Shown: in pieces, positions 32,873 to 40,113 of the stretch
How the letters are laid out: the number at the start of each line of letters is the position of its first letter
Numbering within the stretch: the stretch's first letter is position 1
The notes under the pieces: generated by a model
Databases searched by the model: none
Seen by the model: the letters and a program-made list of their open reading frames with translations, nothing else
What the model was told of the DNA's origin: nothing
Position numbers and translations under genes: made by a program
Assembly (NCBI RefSeq): GCF_002551815.1
Contig: NZ_NVPR01000006.1
Span: 1-40,113 of the forward strand
DNA: 40,113 nt
DNA from: Bacillus sp. AFS098217
GTDB taxonomy: Bacteria > Bacillota > Bacilli > Bacillales > Bacillaceae_G
Direction: 5' to 3'

Positions 32873-34054
32873 TCAATGTTGTTTTTTTATTTTCCATAAA
32901 AACAAGCAAAGGTAGCATAAGAGTAGAAAACTGAAGATGTAGAACGCATTTGTTAATCCAAATAAATCTGATAAGCTTCCGCTTAACATAGGTCCGAAAA
33001 ACATACCGATTGAGTAGGCTGTATTATAAATAGCAAAAAGTATTCCATATGCTTGAACTCCATTTTTGTCTGCGAGATAAGTAAGTTCTGGTAAAGCAGG
33101 CGCAAGTAAAAGGCTAAAACTAATTCCAAGGATAGCAAGTACAAATATTTCAAGGGCGGTATGAGAAACAATCGTTGTAAATGGGAAACATAAAGCAGCT
33201 AAAGCTATACCTATTGCTATAGTTTGTTTTCTGCCAATTTTAGTAGAAAGTGTGCCTATGATTGGAGCTGTAAAACCATATGCGAGAGTTGGGACAGCGA
33301 ATAATAGTCCAATTGTGCCAGGGCTAAGATGTAAAATCTCTTGTAAGTAGAGAGGAAGAGTTGGCTCTAAAGCACTAGGTAAGGTTGATCCTAGAATAAT
33401 AATGCCAATGATAATAAATAGAGAGCGCATCTTAAAGATAGATCGGTAAGAAATTTGTTTATCTGAATTGTATTTCGATTCATCACGAAGCAATGTAACT
33501 CGCAATATACCATCCATGAAAGCAAGAATTGCAGCTACAATAAAAGGAAGATGATAACCACCCCATTGATAAAGTAGACCACCCATTGTTGGGCCAAGGA
33601 GCATTCCAGCTGCTTGGCCAGCCAAAGCTAGACCCATGGCTTTTCCACGTTCCTGGAGAGGGAATACATCTGCTAGAAGTGCTAACCCAGCTGTCCAAGT
33701 TGCAGCTGCAGATATACCTTGTAGCATGCGGGCAAGGACGAGTAACCAAAAACTATTAGCGAGTCCGAACAATATGGTCGCTGCTGCGAGTCCAAATAAT
33801 CCTAGAATCATAGGGAGACGCCTTCCAAATTTATCAGAAATTGCCCCTAAAATAGGAGTAGCAAGAAGTAGAGTAATAGCATAACTACCAAATAAAAAGC
33901 CAATCTCTGTTTGAGAAGCGCCTAACGTTTCTGCGTACCGCGGCAAGATTGGAACAATCATTCCATAGATTAGCATATCCGTAAAAACAGCTATTGCTAC
34001 AACCCATAAAGAAGCTTTTTGTACGCGAGACATTTTTAGTCTAGCTTCCATCAT
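32873..34054 (-). CDS. MFS efflux transporter (12-TM, multidrug type)
   Basis: A 393-residue major facilitator protein. Motif A is GAISDKFGRRLP between TM2 and TM3 (about 65-76), with a second copy GTLSTKIGRKQT in the C-terminal half. Motif C, typical of drug:H+ antiporters, is recognisable as GPTMGGLL (about 154). It starts at ATG 34054 or 34051, 4 or 7 nt after GGAGG, overlapping the stop of the PadR gene. Coupling to a PadR regulator strongly suggests substrate-induced efflux. Confidence 0.9.
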   Translation of the reverse strand: MMEARLKMSRVQKASLWVVAIAVFTDMLIYGMIVPILPRYAETLGASQTEIGFLFGSYAITLLLATPILGAISDKFGRRLPMILGLFGLAAATILFGLANSFWLLVLARMLQGISAAATWTAGLALLADVFPLQERGKAMGLALAGQAAGMLLGPTMGGLLYQWGGYHLPFIVAAILAFMDGILRVTLLRDESKYNSDKQISYRSIFKMRSLFIIIGIIILGSTLPSALEPTLPLYLQEILHLSPGTIGLLFAVPTLAYGFTAPIIGTLSTKIGRKQTIAIGIALAALCFPFTTIVSHTALEIFVLAILGISFSLLLAPALPELTYLADKNGVQAYGILFAIYNTAYSIGMFFGPMLSGSLSDLFGLTNAFYIFSFLLLCYLCLFLWKIKKQH

Positions 34055-34617
34055 TTTTCCTCCATTTTCTTTTTATCTTTTAAGCGAGATAACATTTTTT
34101 CCATTTTTCCAATGAAACGTAGTTGCATTTCACATTGTTCATAAATATTTTCAAAAATAAGGCTTACATGCTCTGGAATGTCTATCATTTTTTCTTTAAT
34201 AGATTGTCCAGCTTTCATATTTTCGTACATTTCTATAATTTTCTTTTTTTGATCTTGTAAGGCGGATGAAATACACTCAAGAGAAACAGTATTTGCATCA
34301 AAAAAAGTGAGTGCTGTATATAACTCTGTTGGGAAAGCGACTGAAGATTGTTGGAATGACTGAAGTATGAGTGTATGGAATTCATCTTTTCCAGCAGGTG
34401 TAACACTATAAATTGCTTTGGAACGATTTCCTGTTTTTTCAACAGCATCCAGCTCTACTAATCCTTCTTTATCCATTTTTTTTAAAGCATGATAAATCGA
34501 AGCGGGGAACACACCTGCCCAAGTATCAGTTTGTGCTGATTGCATAGCTTGCTGTAATTCATATCCAGACATAGGACCATATTGCATGAGTAAACCTAGT
34601 ACCATTAATCGTGTCAT
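34051..34617 (-). CDS. PadR-family transcriptional regulator
   Basis: A 188-residue regulator. Residues 1-80 form the PadR winged helix (LGLLMQYGPMSGYELQQAM, IYHALKKMDKEGLVE); residues 90-180 form the longer C-terminal helical domain (Vir_C / PadR subfamily 1) for dimerisation. It is the first gene of an operon with the MFS transporter and probably represses both by binding the palindrome overlapping its own transcription start. RBS GGAGGATAT lies before ATG 34617. Confidence 0.9.
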   Translation of the reverse strand: MTRLMVLGLLMQYGPMSGYELQQAMQSAQTDTWAGVFPASIYHALKKMDKEGLVELDAVEKTGNRSKAIYSVTPAGKDEFHTLILQSFQQSSVAFPTELYTALTFFDANTVSLECISSALQDQKKKIIEMYENMKAGQSIKEKMIDIPEHVSLIFENIYEQCEMQLRFIGKMEKMLSRLKDKKKMEEK

Positions 34618-34647
34618 ATATATCCTCCATTCAAATAGAAAATGTAG

Positions 34648-34703
34648 AATACTAAATGTTTAGTATTTATTTAAAATATATGTGGAAATATTTGTTTTGT
34701 CAA
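34648..34703 (-). promoter_or_regulatory. padR-MFS promoter and perfect palindromic operator
   Basis: On the minus strand: TTGACA (34703-34698), 17 nt, TATATT (34680-34675), then a perfect 20-bp palindrome AATACTAAACATTTAGTATT (34667-34648) positioned from just after the expected start site. A bound dimer there would block initiation or clearance. Confidence 0.75.
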
Positions 34704-34721
34704 TAAAAGGATAGGAATTGT

Positions 34722-34853
34722 TTTATCCAGCTTTTTGGGGAGAGTACGCCCCGGTCTCAAATTTCAATGGAAGTAAAGAAGTTTAGATGAGTATAAACAG
34801 CTCATAAAATTTTGATTCATGAGAAATGGTTCATTGAATAAAGTAAACTTTAT
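34722..34853. repeat. Degenerate bcr1 element
   Basis: TTTAT at 34722-34726 and 34849-34853 enclose a strongly decayed copy: TCTCAAATTTCAATGGAAGTAAAGAAG matches the bcr1 segment with TCAAAATTCGG..GAAAGCAAAGAAG, followed by AGTATAAAC.GCTCATAAAA, and the end AAAGTAAACTTTAT. The part near TGGAGGATGAAGAACC is deleted. The next 320 bp (34854-35174) show no gene. Confidence 0.6.
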
Positions 34854-35174
34854 TTCACTAAATTAAACAAAATACATGCAAAAGTGTTTGTTTTTCTTCT
34901 TTTTAAACAATAATTTAAATCATATTGTGTATTCTTGAGAATTATATAAGATTTTTATTGAATACATGGTATAAACTATGTGAAATCTAAGAAAGTAGAT
35001 AAGAATACTGCTTACCGATAGAATTAAAAATAATTACTTGAAGTGAATACATGTTAGAATTTAGGCGATTCGAGATGTGTTTGAAGGAAAAACGATTTGT
35101 AGATGGATTACAGGATGTAAATAGATGTTAAAATTCGAGAATTAGGACGAAAATGAAAATATGTTTTGAATTGA

Positions 35175-35204
35175 TTGACAATTATCTGTTTCATGGAATA
35201 AAAT
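35175..35204 (+). promoter_or_regulatory. Sigma-A promoter of the ileS leader
   Basis: TTGACA (35175-35180), 18 nt, TAAAAT (35199-35204), giving a start near 35211. Confidence 0.65.
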
Positions 35205-35210
35205 AACTGT

Positions 35211-35482
35211 TAATAAAAGTATACAAATCTGAAGACGAGAACGAGTAAAATATTGTACTGTTCCACAGAGAGCCGGCGTCATGCTGAAAGTCGGCGCACA
35301 GACTGTATTTGAAAATCATCTCCGAGGAGCCGTGGCTGAACAGAGTAAGCTCGGACGGATGTCTACCGTTACAAAGAACGCGTATGTTAGTACGTTGCTA
35401 AGTGCTATTAGTCGAGATGCTAGTAGAATTAGGGTGGTAACGCGGGTAAACCCGTCCCTACTTGATAGGGACGGGTTTTTTG
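35211..35482 (+). promoter_or_regulatory. T-box riboswitch, isoleucine specifier
   Basis: GAGAGCCGGCG opens stem I; the specifier loop GAAAATCATCTCCGAGG places ATC (35315-35317), an Ile codon. The T-box is AGGGTGGTAACGCGG (35431-35445) and the terminator stem is 35448-35460 with 35466-35478 plus T run. Uncharged tRNA-Ile should relieve termination. Confidence 0.93.
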
Positions 35483-35517
35483 TGTGCTTTTAATACATTT
35501 CAAAGGAGTGATTGTAA

Positions 35518-38500
35518 ATGGAAAAGGTAGATGTAAAAGAATCAGCTGTAGGGAGAGAAACACGAATTCGCAAGCAGTGGAATAAGCAGAATATCTTTGA
35601 ACAATCCATTCGAAATCGTGAGGGCGCACAATCTTTTGTTTTTTATGAAGGACCGCCAACTGCCAATGGATTGCCACATGTTGGGCATGCGCTCGGGCGG
35701 ACAATTAAAGATTTAGTAGCGAGATATAAAACAATGACAGGATATAAAGTGCTTCGAAAAGCAGGATGGGATACACATGGATTACCGGTGGAATTAGGCG
35801 TTGAAAAGCAGCTTGGCATTTCTGGGAAACATGAAATTGAAGAATACGGAATTGAACCATTTATTCAAAAATGCAAGGAAAGCGTATTTACGTATGAAAA
35901 GCAGTGGCGTGAATTTACGGAGAGCATTGGATATTGGGTCGATATGGATGACCCGTATGTAACTTTAGAGAATCCTTATATTGAGAGTGTATGGCATATT
36001 CTTGGAATGATTCATGAAAAAGGCCTTCTATATAAAGGACATCGAGTCTCACCGTACTGCCCAAGTTGTCAAACATCACTTAGTTCACATGAAGTAGCTC
36101 AAGGATATAAAACAGTAAAAGATTTAAGTGCAACGGTAAAGTTTAAAGTATTGAATAGTGAAAATGAATACTTTCTTGGATGGACAACAACGCCGTGGAC
36201 GCTGCCTGCCAATGTAGCACTCGCTGTACATCCAGATATGGAGTATGTGAAAGCAGAGAAAGACGGGGCAGTTTATGTTGTTGCAAAAGAGCGCGCAGAT
36301 TATGTATTAAAAGAAGATTATCAAGTATTATCGACTCATAAAGGAGAAGAATTGGTAGGTACTTCCTATACAGCACCGTTTCCTATGGACGAAGTTACAA
36401 ATGGCTATCGTGTTATTTCAGCAGATTTTGTTACGGGAGATAGCGGTACGGGACTTGTTCACATCGCACCAGCTTATGGAGAAGATGATTATAAAGTTGT
36501 ACAGAATCAAGGATTATCATTCCTTCATGTTGTAGATGAAAAAGGTGAATATACGGAAGCAGTTCCATTCTTACAAGGGAAATTTGTGAAAGAATGTGAT
36601 GTTGATATTGTTCGTTATTTAGCGCAGGAAGGGCTGTTATACTCTAAAGAGAAATATGAACATAGTTATCCGCATTGCTGGCGCTGTGATTCACCACTGC
36701 TTTATTATGCTGGGGAAAGCTGGTTCATTCGGACAACTGCGATTAAGGAGACCTTCTTAAAGAATAATGATGCAGTCACATGGCATCCAGACCATATGAA
36801 ATATGGGCGATTTGGAAAGTTTTTAGAGAATATGGTGGACTGGAATATTAGCCGGAAACGATACTGGGGAACACCGTTAAATGTATGGCAATGTGAAAGC
36901 TGTGATCATCAATTTGCACCGAAGAGCATTGATGAATTAAGAAAGAATAGCATAGGGGAGACAGCAGAGAATTTAGAGTTGCATAAACCATATGTAGATG
37001 AAGTGAAGGTGTGCTGTGAGAAATGTGGCAGTTTGATGACTCGGACTCCGGAAGTAATCGATGTTTGGTTTGATAGCGGTTCGATGCCATTTGCACAGTA
37101 TCATTATCCGTTTGAAAATAAAGAACTTTTTGAGGAACAATTCCCGGCAGATGTAATTGCTGAAGGTGTTGACCAGACTCGTGGTTGGTTTTATAGCTTA
37201 TTAGCGGTAGCGGCTTTATACACTGGGAAAGTACCATACAAACGTGTATTATCTCTTGGGCATGTGTTAGATGAACAGGGGCAGAAAATGTCTAAAAGTA
37301 AAGGGAATGCATTAGATCCAGTAGAATTAGTCGAGAAATTTGGTGCAGATGCATTAAGATGGGCTCTTCTCGTTGATAGTGCACCTTGGAATGCAAAACG
37401 CTTTTCTGAAAGAACTGTCCAAGAGGCGAAATCAAAACTTGTAGATACACTCGTGAATGTATATAGCTTCTATGTTTTATATGCAAATTTAGATGAATAC
37501 AATCCAAAAGAGAAGTATGAGGTTAAGAGGACGAAACTTGATGAGTGGGTGCTATCACGACTTCATAGTACAACGAAAAAAGTAAGAAACGCATTAGATG
37601 AGTATCAATTTACAAATGCAGCTCGTGAAATTGCAGCTTTTGTAGATGAGGTGAGTAACTGGTATGTAAGACGTTCGCGCAATCGTTTTTGGGAGTCGGG
37701 CATGAATCCTGAAAAGGCAGCTGCGTACGAAACCCTTCATGAAGTACTGGCTACAATTAGTAAATTACTTGCTCCGTTTACTCCATTTGTAGCCGAAGAT
37801 ATTCATCTTAATTTAGAAGGGAGCAGTGTTCATTTAACGGATTATCCAGAAGCAGATGAAACATTTATTCATACAAAGTTAGAAGAAGAAATGGATGCTG
37901 TTTTACAAGTTGTTGAGCTCGGACGTAGCAACCGAAATCAGCATACGTTAAAAGTAAAGCAACCATTAGCAGAGCTTGTATTACTTGAGCATCATGAGCA
38001 GAAGGTAGACTGGGAATCCTATCGTGATATTATTATGGATGAACTGAATGTGAAAGAATTCCATGTAGAATTAGATGAAACAAAGTATACAACGTATCAA
38101 CTTAAGTTGAATTTTAAAACAGCAGGTCCGAAATTTGGTAAGAATGTCAATACTGTCAATCAGTGGTTGAAACAATTATCGCAAAAAGAAGTACAAAACT
38201 TTGTTTCAATGGAAAAAGCGTTTTGTAAGCTTGGAGCAGGAGAAGAGATTGAAGTGACAACTGAAGATGTAGTAGTAGAACAAGTACCAAAAGCAGGATT
38301 TTCTAACACTACAAATGGACAATATACAGTCATGTTAGATACCAATGTGACAGATGAATTGTTACAAGAAGGGGTAGCACGGGAATTTATTCGAGCTGTT
38401 CAAGAGTATCGAAAACAGTTAAATTTACCAGTTAACTTACGAGTAGATGTAATTCTTGATACAGAAGATGAATTACAAAGCACATTAACGAAACATAAAG

Positions 38501-38619
38501 GATTGTTAGAAGAAAATTTGTTAGTAAAGAAATTTACATTTAAGGAACTAACACAAGAGAATGATGAAATTTCTTTAGGTGAGAAAAAGGTTCGTATTAA
38601 GTTGAGTCCAGCTAGCTAA
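35518..38619 (+). CDS. ileS: Isoleucyl-tRNA synthetase, eukaryote-like type (IleS2)
   Basis: A 1033-residue class I synthetase. HVGH in [15 protein letters not shown] (about 55-58) is the HIGH motif; the editing domain has [32 protein letters not shown] (about 591) is the catalytic loop. Two CxxC pairs in the middle ([20 protein letters not shown]) bind zinc. The length and the long C-terminal domain without the bacterial terminal zinc finger (921-residue IleS1) place it in the type-2/eukaryote-like clade. That clade is intrinsically insensitive to mupirocin, and B. cereus-group genomes carry it beside IleS1. AAAGGAGTG precedes ATG 35518. Confidence 0.95.
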   Translation: MEKVDVKESAVGRETRIRKQWNKQNIFEQSIRNREGAQSFVFYEGPPTANGLPHVGHALGRTIKDLVARYKTMTGYKVLRKAGWDTHGLPVELGVEKQLGISGKHEIEEYGIEPFIQKCKESVFTYEKQWREFTESIGYWVDMDDPYVTLENPYIESVWHILGMIHEKGLLYKGHRVSPYCPSCQTSLSSHEVAQGYKTVKDLSATVKFKVLNSENEYFLGWTTTPWTLPANVALAVHPDMEYVKAEKDGAVYVVAKERADYVLKEDYQVLSTHKGEELVGTSYTAPFPMDEVTNGYRVISADFVTGDSGTGLVHIAPAYGEDDYKVVQNQGLSFLHVVDEKGEYTEAVPFLQGKFVKECDVDIVRYLAQEGLLYSKEKYEHSYPHCWRCDSPLLYYAGESWFIRTTAIKETFLKNNDAVTWHPDHMKYGRFGKFLENMVDWNISRKRYWGTPLNVWQCESCDHQFAPKSIDELRKNSIGETAENLELHKPYVDEVKVCCEKCGSLMTRTPEVIDVWFDSGSMPFAQYHYPFENKELFEEQFPADVIAEGVDQTRGWFYSLLAVAALYTGKVPYKRVLSLGHVLDEQGQKMSKSKGNALDPVELVEKFGADALRWALLVDSAPWNAKRFSERTVQEAKSKLVDTLVNVYSFYVLYANLDEYNPKEKYEVKRTKLDEWVLSRLHSTTKKVRNALDEYQFTNAAREIAAFVDEVSNWYVRRSRNRFWESGMNPEKAAAYETLHEVLATISKLLAPFTPFVAEDIHLNLEGSSVHLTDYPEADETFIHTKLEEEMDAVLQVVELGRSNRNQHTLKVKQPLAELVLLEHHEQKVDWESYRDIIMDELNVKEFHVELDETKYTTYQLKLNFKTAGPKFGKNVNTVNQWLKQLSQKEVQNFVSMEKAFCKLGAGEEIEVTTEDVVVEQVPKAGFSNTTNGQYTVMLDTNVTDELLQEGVAREFIRAVQEYRKQLNLPVNLRVDVILDTEDELQSTLTKHKGLLEENLLVKKFTFKELTQENDEISLGEKKVRIKLSPAS

Positions 38620-38656
38620 ATCTCCTAAAATAATATGTAAATGGAAAGTTTGATCA

Positions 38657-38693
38657 CAAAACCCTGTATGAATCATGCAGGATTTTGTTTTTT
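38657..38693 (+). terminator. Terminator of ileS
   Basis: CAAAACCCTGTATG (38657-38670) pairs with 38674-38687 and is followed by TTTTTTG. Confidence 0.85.
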
Positions 38694-38733
38694 GATTAGC
38701 TAGAAGAAAATAACCACTTGATTCCAGTATCAT

Positions 38734-38890
38734 TTTATCCCGCATTAATGAGCAGTAATACTCCCACCTCAAAATTCGGGAAAAGCAAAGAAGTTAGGTG
38801 GGAGATAAACTGCCCGTAAAAGCCCGATTGGTGAGAGCTTTTAATCAGTGGGGATGAAGAAAACCCCCACTGATTAAAGTTTCACTTTAT
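38734..38890. repeat. Complete bcr1 repeat element with TTTAT target duplication
   Basis: Perfect TTTAT direct repeats (38734-38738, 38886-38890) flank a 147-bp element with all recognisable bcr1 blocks: CCCGCATTAATGAGCAGTAA, the TTAGGTGGGAG/CTCCCACCT pairing region, AAAAGCCCGATTGGTGAGAG, and AATCAGTGGGGA/CCCCACTGATT near the right end. It can fold into a long branched RNA. It lies 40 bp past the ileS terminator. Confidence 0.9.
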
Positions 38891-39141
38891 ATGAGGCGAA
38901 CTATAAAGACAGCCATCATAGGCTATGTATGTTATATTTTACGTTTCTAAATTTCGAATAATTTTTAAACGTTTTATTTATATATAGACAAGAAGGAATT
39001 ATATGTATAAAATTTATGAAGAATTAGCCGAAACATGTCGAATAATTTAATGTTTAATGCGTGCACTATTTTGAGTCATATCGATTATTTTCTTCACTTT
39101 GTAAATTTAAATTTTTGCATGAAAAATAGAGGAGGGATTTT
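38891..39141. other. Gap before the chemotaxis receptor, no supported gene
   Basis: AT-rich. A 15-codon frame (39003-39050, MYKIYEELAETCRII) has an AAGAAGGAA site upstream but is too short to support. No clear sigma-A promoter is seen for the next gene. Confidence 0.35.
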
Positions 39142-40113
39142 ATGAGTAAAATAGTAAAGCGGTTTCAAAATATGAAAGTAGCTAAGAAGCTGTTGATTTC
39201 ATTTTTTATTATTTTGATTGCTGCTATTTCGAGCATTGGTGGTATGTCTTATCAAACGGCTAAAAAGAATTTTGAATCGCAAATTATGAATAGTGCAAAT
39301 GATAATATTAAAATACTAGATAATTTAATTAATCAAACAATTGGTGCGAAATTTAATGATGTTACACATTTGGCAAAAGTAATTGATAGTAGTCTCTATC
39401 AAGGAGAAAATCAAGGTGAACTTAAAAAAATATTTTCACAATATATTAATTTACATCCGGAAATTGAACAAGTATATATTGCAGGAAATGATAAGAAATT
39501 TGTTCAAGAGCCAGATATACAAATGCCAGCAGATTATGATCCAACAACACGTCCTTGGTATAAAGATGCAGTAAGTAAGCAAGGTGGTATTATTGTAACG
39601 GAGCCATATAAGGATGAAATAAATGGTCGCATTATAATAACGATTGCCAAACAAATGGACGATAAAAGTGGTGTTGTTGGGTTTGATTTAAACTTAGATG
39701 ATTTGTTAAAAACAACAAAAATGATTAACATTGGAAAAAAAGGATATGCTTTTATTCTAGATCAAAATCAAAGAATAATTGCTCATCCACAAGAAAAATC
39801 GGGCGATAAAGCTGCGGATTCTTGGGCAAAACGAATGTATCAAGAAAACCATGGGGCCTTTACTTATTCATCTGGTGGTAGTGAGAAGGAAGTTGTGTTC
39901 GCTACAAACGTAAAAACAGGTTGGAAAATTGGTGGAACGATGTATGCTAGTGAAGTAGTTGAAGCAGCTCAACCTGTATTTTATAATATGTTAATCATCA
40001 TGGTGATTTCATTAATTATAGGGGGAGCACTTATTTATTTCGTGACGCTTTCTATTACAAAACCTTTGAAAAAATTAGTTGTTACTTCGCGTAAAATTAG
40101 CGATGGGGACTTA
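39142..40113 (+). CDS. Methyl-accepting chemotaxis protein (partial, runs off window)
   Basis: The first 324 residues of a receptor, open to the last base. TM1 spans about 15-37, an extracellular dCache sensor domain about 40-280 (QVYIAGNDKKF, TTRPWYKDAV, TEPYKDEINGRIIITIAK, GWKIGGTM), TM2 about 284-304, then the start of HAMP (TKPLKKLVVTSRKISDGDL). The RxWY..A and TxPY.D motifs are those of dCache_1 amino-acid/amine-type sensors, though the ligand cannot be assigned. GGAGGGATTTT precedes ATG 39142. The signalling domain lies outside the window. Confidence 0.92.
   Translation, partial: MSKIVKRFQNMKVAKKLLISFFIILIAAISSIGGMSYQTAKKNFESQIMNSANDNIKILDNLINQTIGAKFNDVTHLAKVIDSSLYQGENQGELKKIFSQYINLHPEIEQVYIAGNDKKFVQEPDIQMPADYDPTTRPWYKDAVSKQGGIIVTEPYKDEINGRIIITIAKQMDDKSGVVGFDLNLDDLLKTTKMINIGKKGYAFILDQNQRIIAHPQEKSGDKAADSWAKRMYQENHGAFTYSSGGSEKEVVFATNVKTGWKIGGTMYASEVVEAAQPVFYNMLIIMVISLIIGGALIYFVTLSITKPLKKLVVTSRKISDGDL

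Noticed and set aside
35281-35493. Open frame across the ileS leader
   Set aside because: It coincides with the T-box structure and terminator and is not preceded by a ribosome site.

Overview
The window looks like chromosome from the Bacillus cereus group. It is AT-rich, has strong AAGGAGG-type ribosome binding sites, and carries one complete, one near-complete and two degenerate copies of a roughly 155-bp repeat flanked by TTTAT that I recognise as bcr1, a repeat known only from that group. The gene content also fits: bacilliredoxin, YpgR/YpgQ/YfmR homologues, sporulation-type promoters, and extra copies of aminoacyl-tRNA synthetases under T-box control.

Layout. 1-9.8 kb is loosely packed accessory DNA: a stand-alone RNase J, an Excalibur-domain protein with 45-bp repeats, two GNAT acetyltransferases, a PLP-dependent decarboxylase, small Tyr/Gln-rich (probably spore-coat) proteins, and several gene remnants not annotatable as intact genes (a NUDIX fragment, an orphan 3' end of a coat-like gene, a small Cys-rich reading frame with a stop at codon 2). 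9.8-17.5 kb holds a repeat-rich coat-like protein with a sigma-K-like promoter, then housekeeping genes (HD phosphohydrolase, ABC-F YfmR, Bax-inhibitor family, SsbB, YpgR, DCC oxidoreductase, BrxA, methyltransferase). 17.5-19.5 kb is a T-box-controlled argS, followed by a bcr1 element abutting a broken ohrR-like gene.

19.9-31.6 kb is the functional core: a formate dehydrogenase / molybdenum-cofactor island on one strand, with formate dehydrogenase, DUF1641, DUF2294, fdhD, moaA, a formate/nitrite transporter, moeB, moeA, moaE, moaD and a second-copy-type Mrp/SalA ATPase. MoaA starts cofactor synthesis, MoaD/MoaE/MoeB make molybdopterin, MoeA inserts metal, FdhD sulfurates the cofactor, and the transporter moves formate. 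moaC, mobA and mogA/moaB are not in the window and must be supplied elsewhere.

The most interesting signal is a pair of related structured 5' leaders, one before the formate dehydrogenase gene (19940-20091) and one before the Mrp ATPase gene (30360-30513). They share a 47-nt ungapped core with 37 identities, several hairpins preserved by compensatory or wobble changes, and each ends in a strong intrinsic terminator just before the gene. This looks like a riboswitch or other attenuator class for formate dehydrogenase/Moco genes that I do not recognise. A third, unrelated terminator-containing leader precedes the transporter.

31.8-40.1 kb contains a methyltransferase, a convergent PadR-MFS efflux operon with a perfect palindromic operator, a T-box-controlled eukaryote-type ileS, another bcr1, and the start of a chemotaxis receptor cut by the window end.
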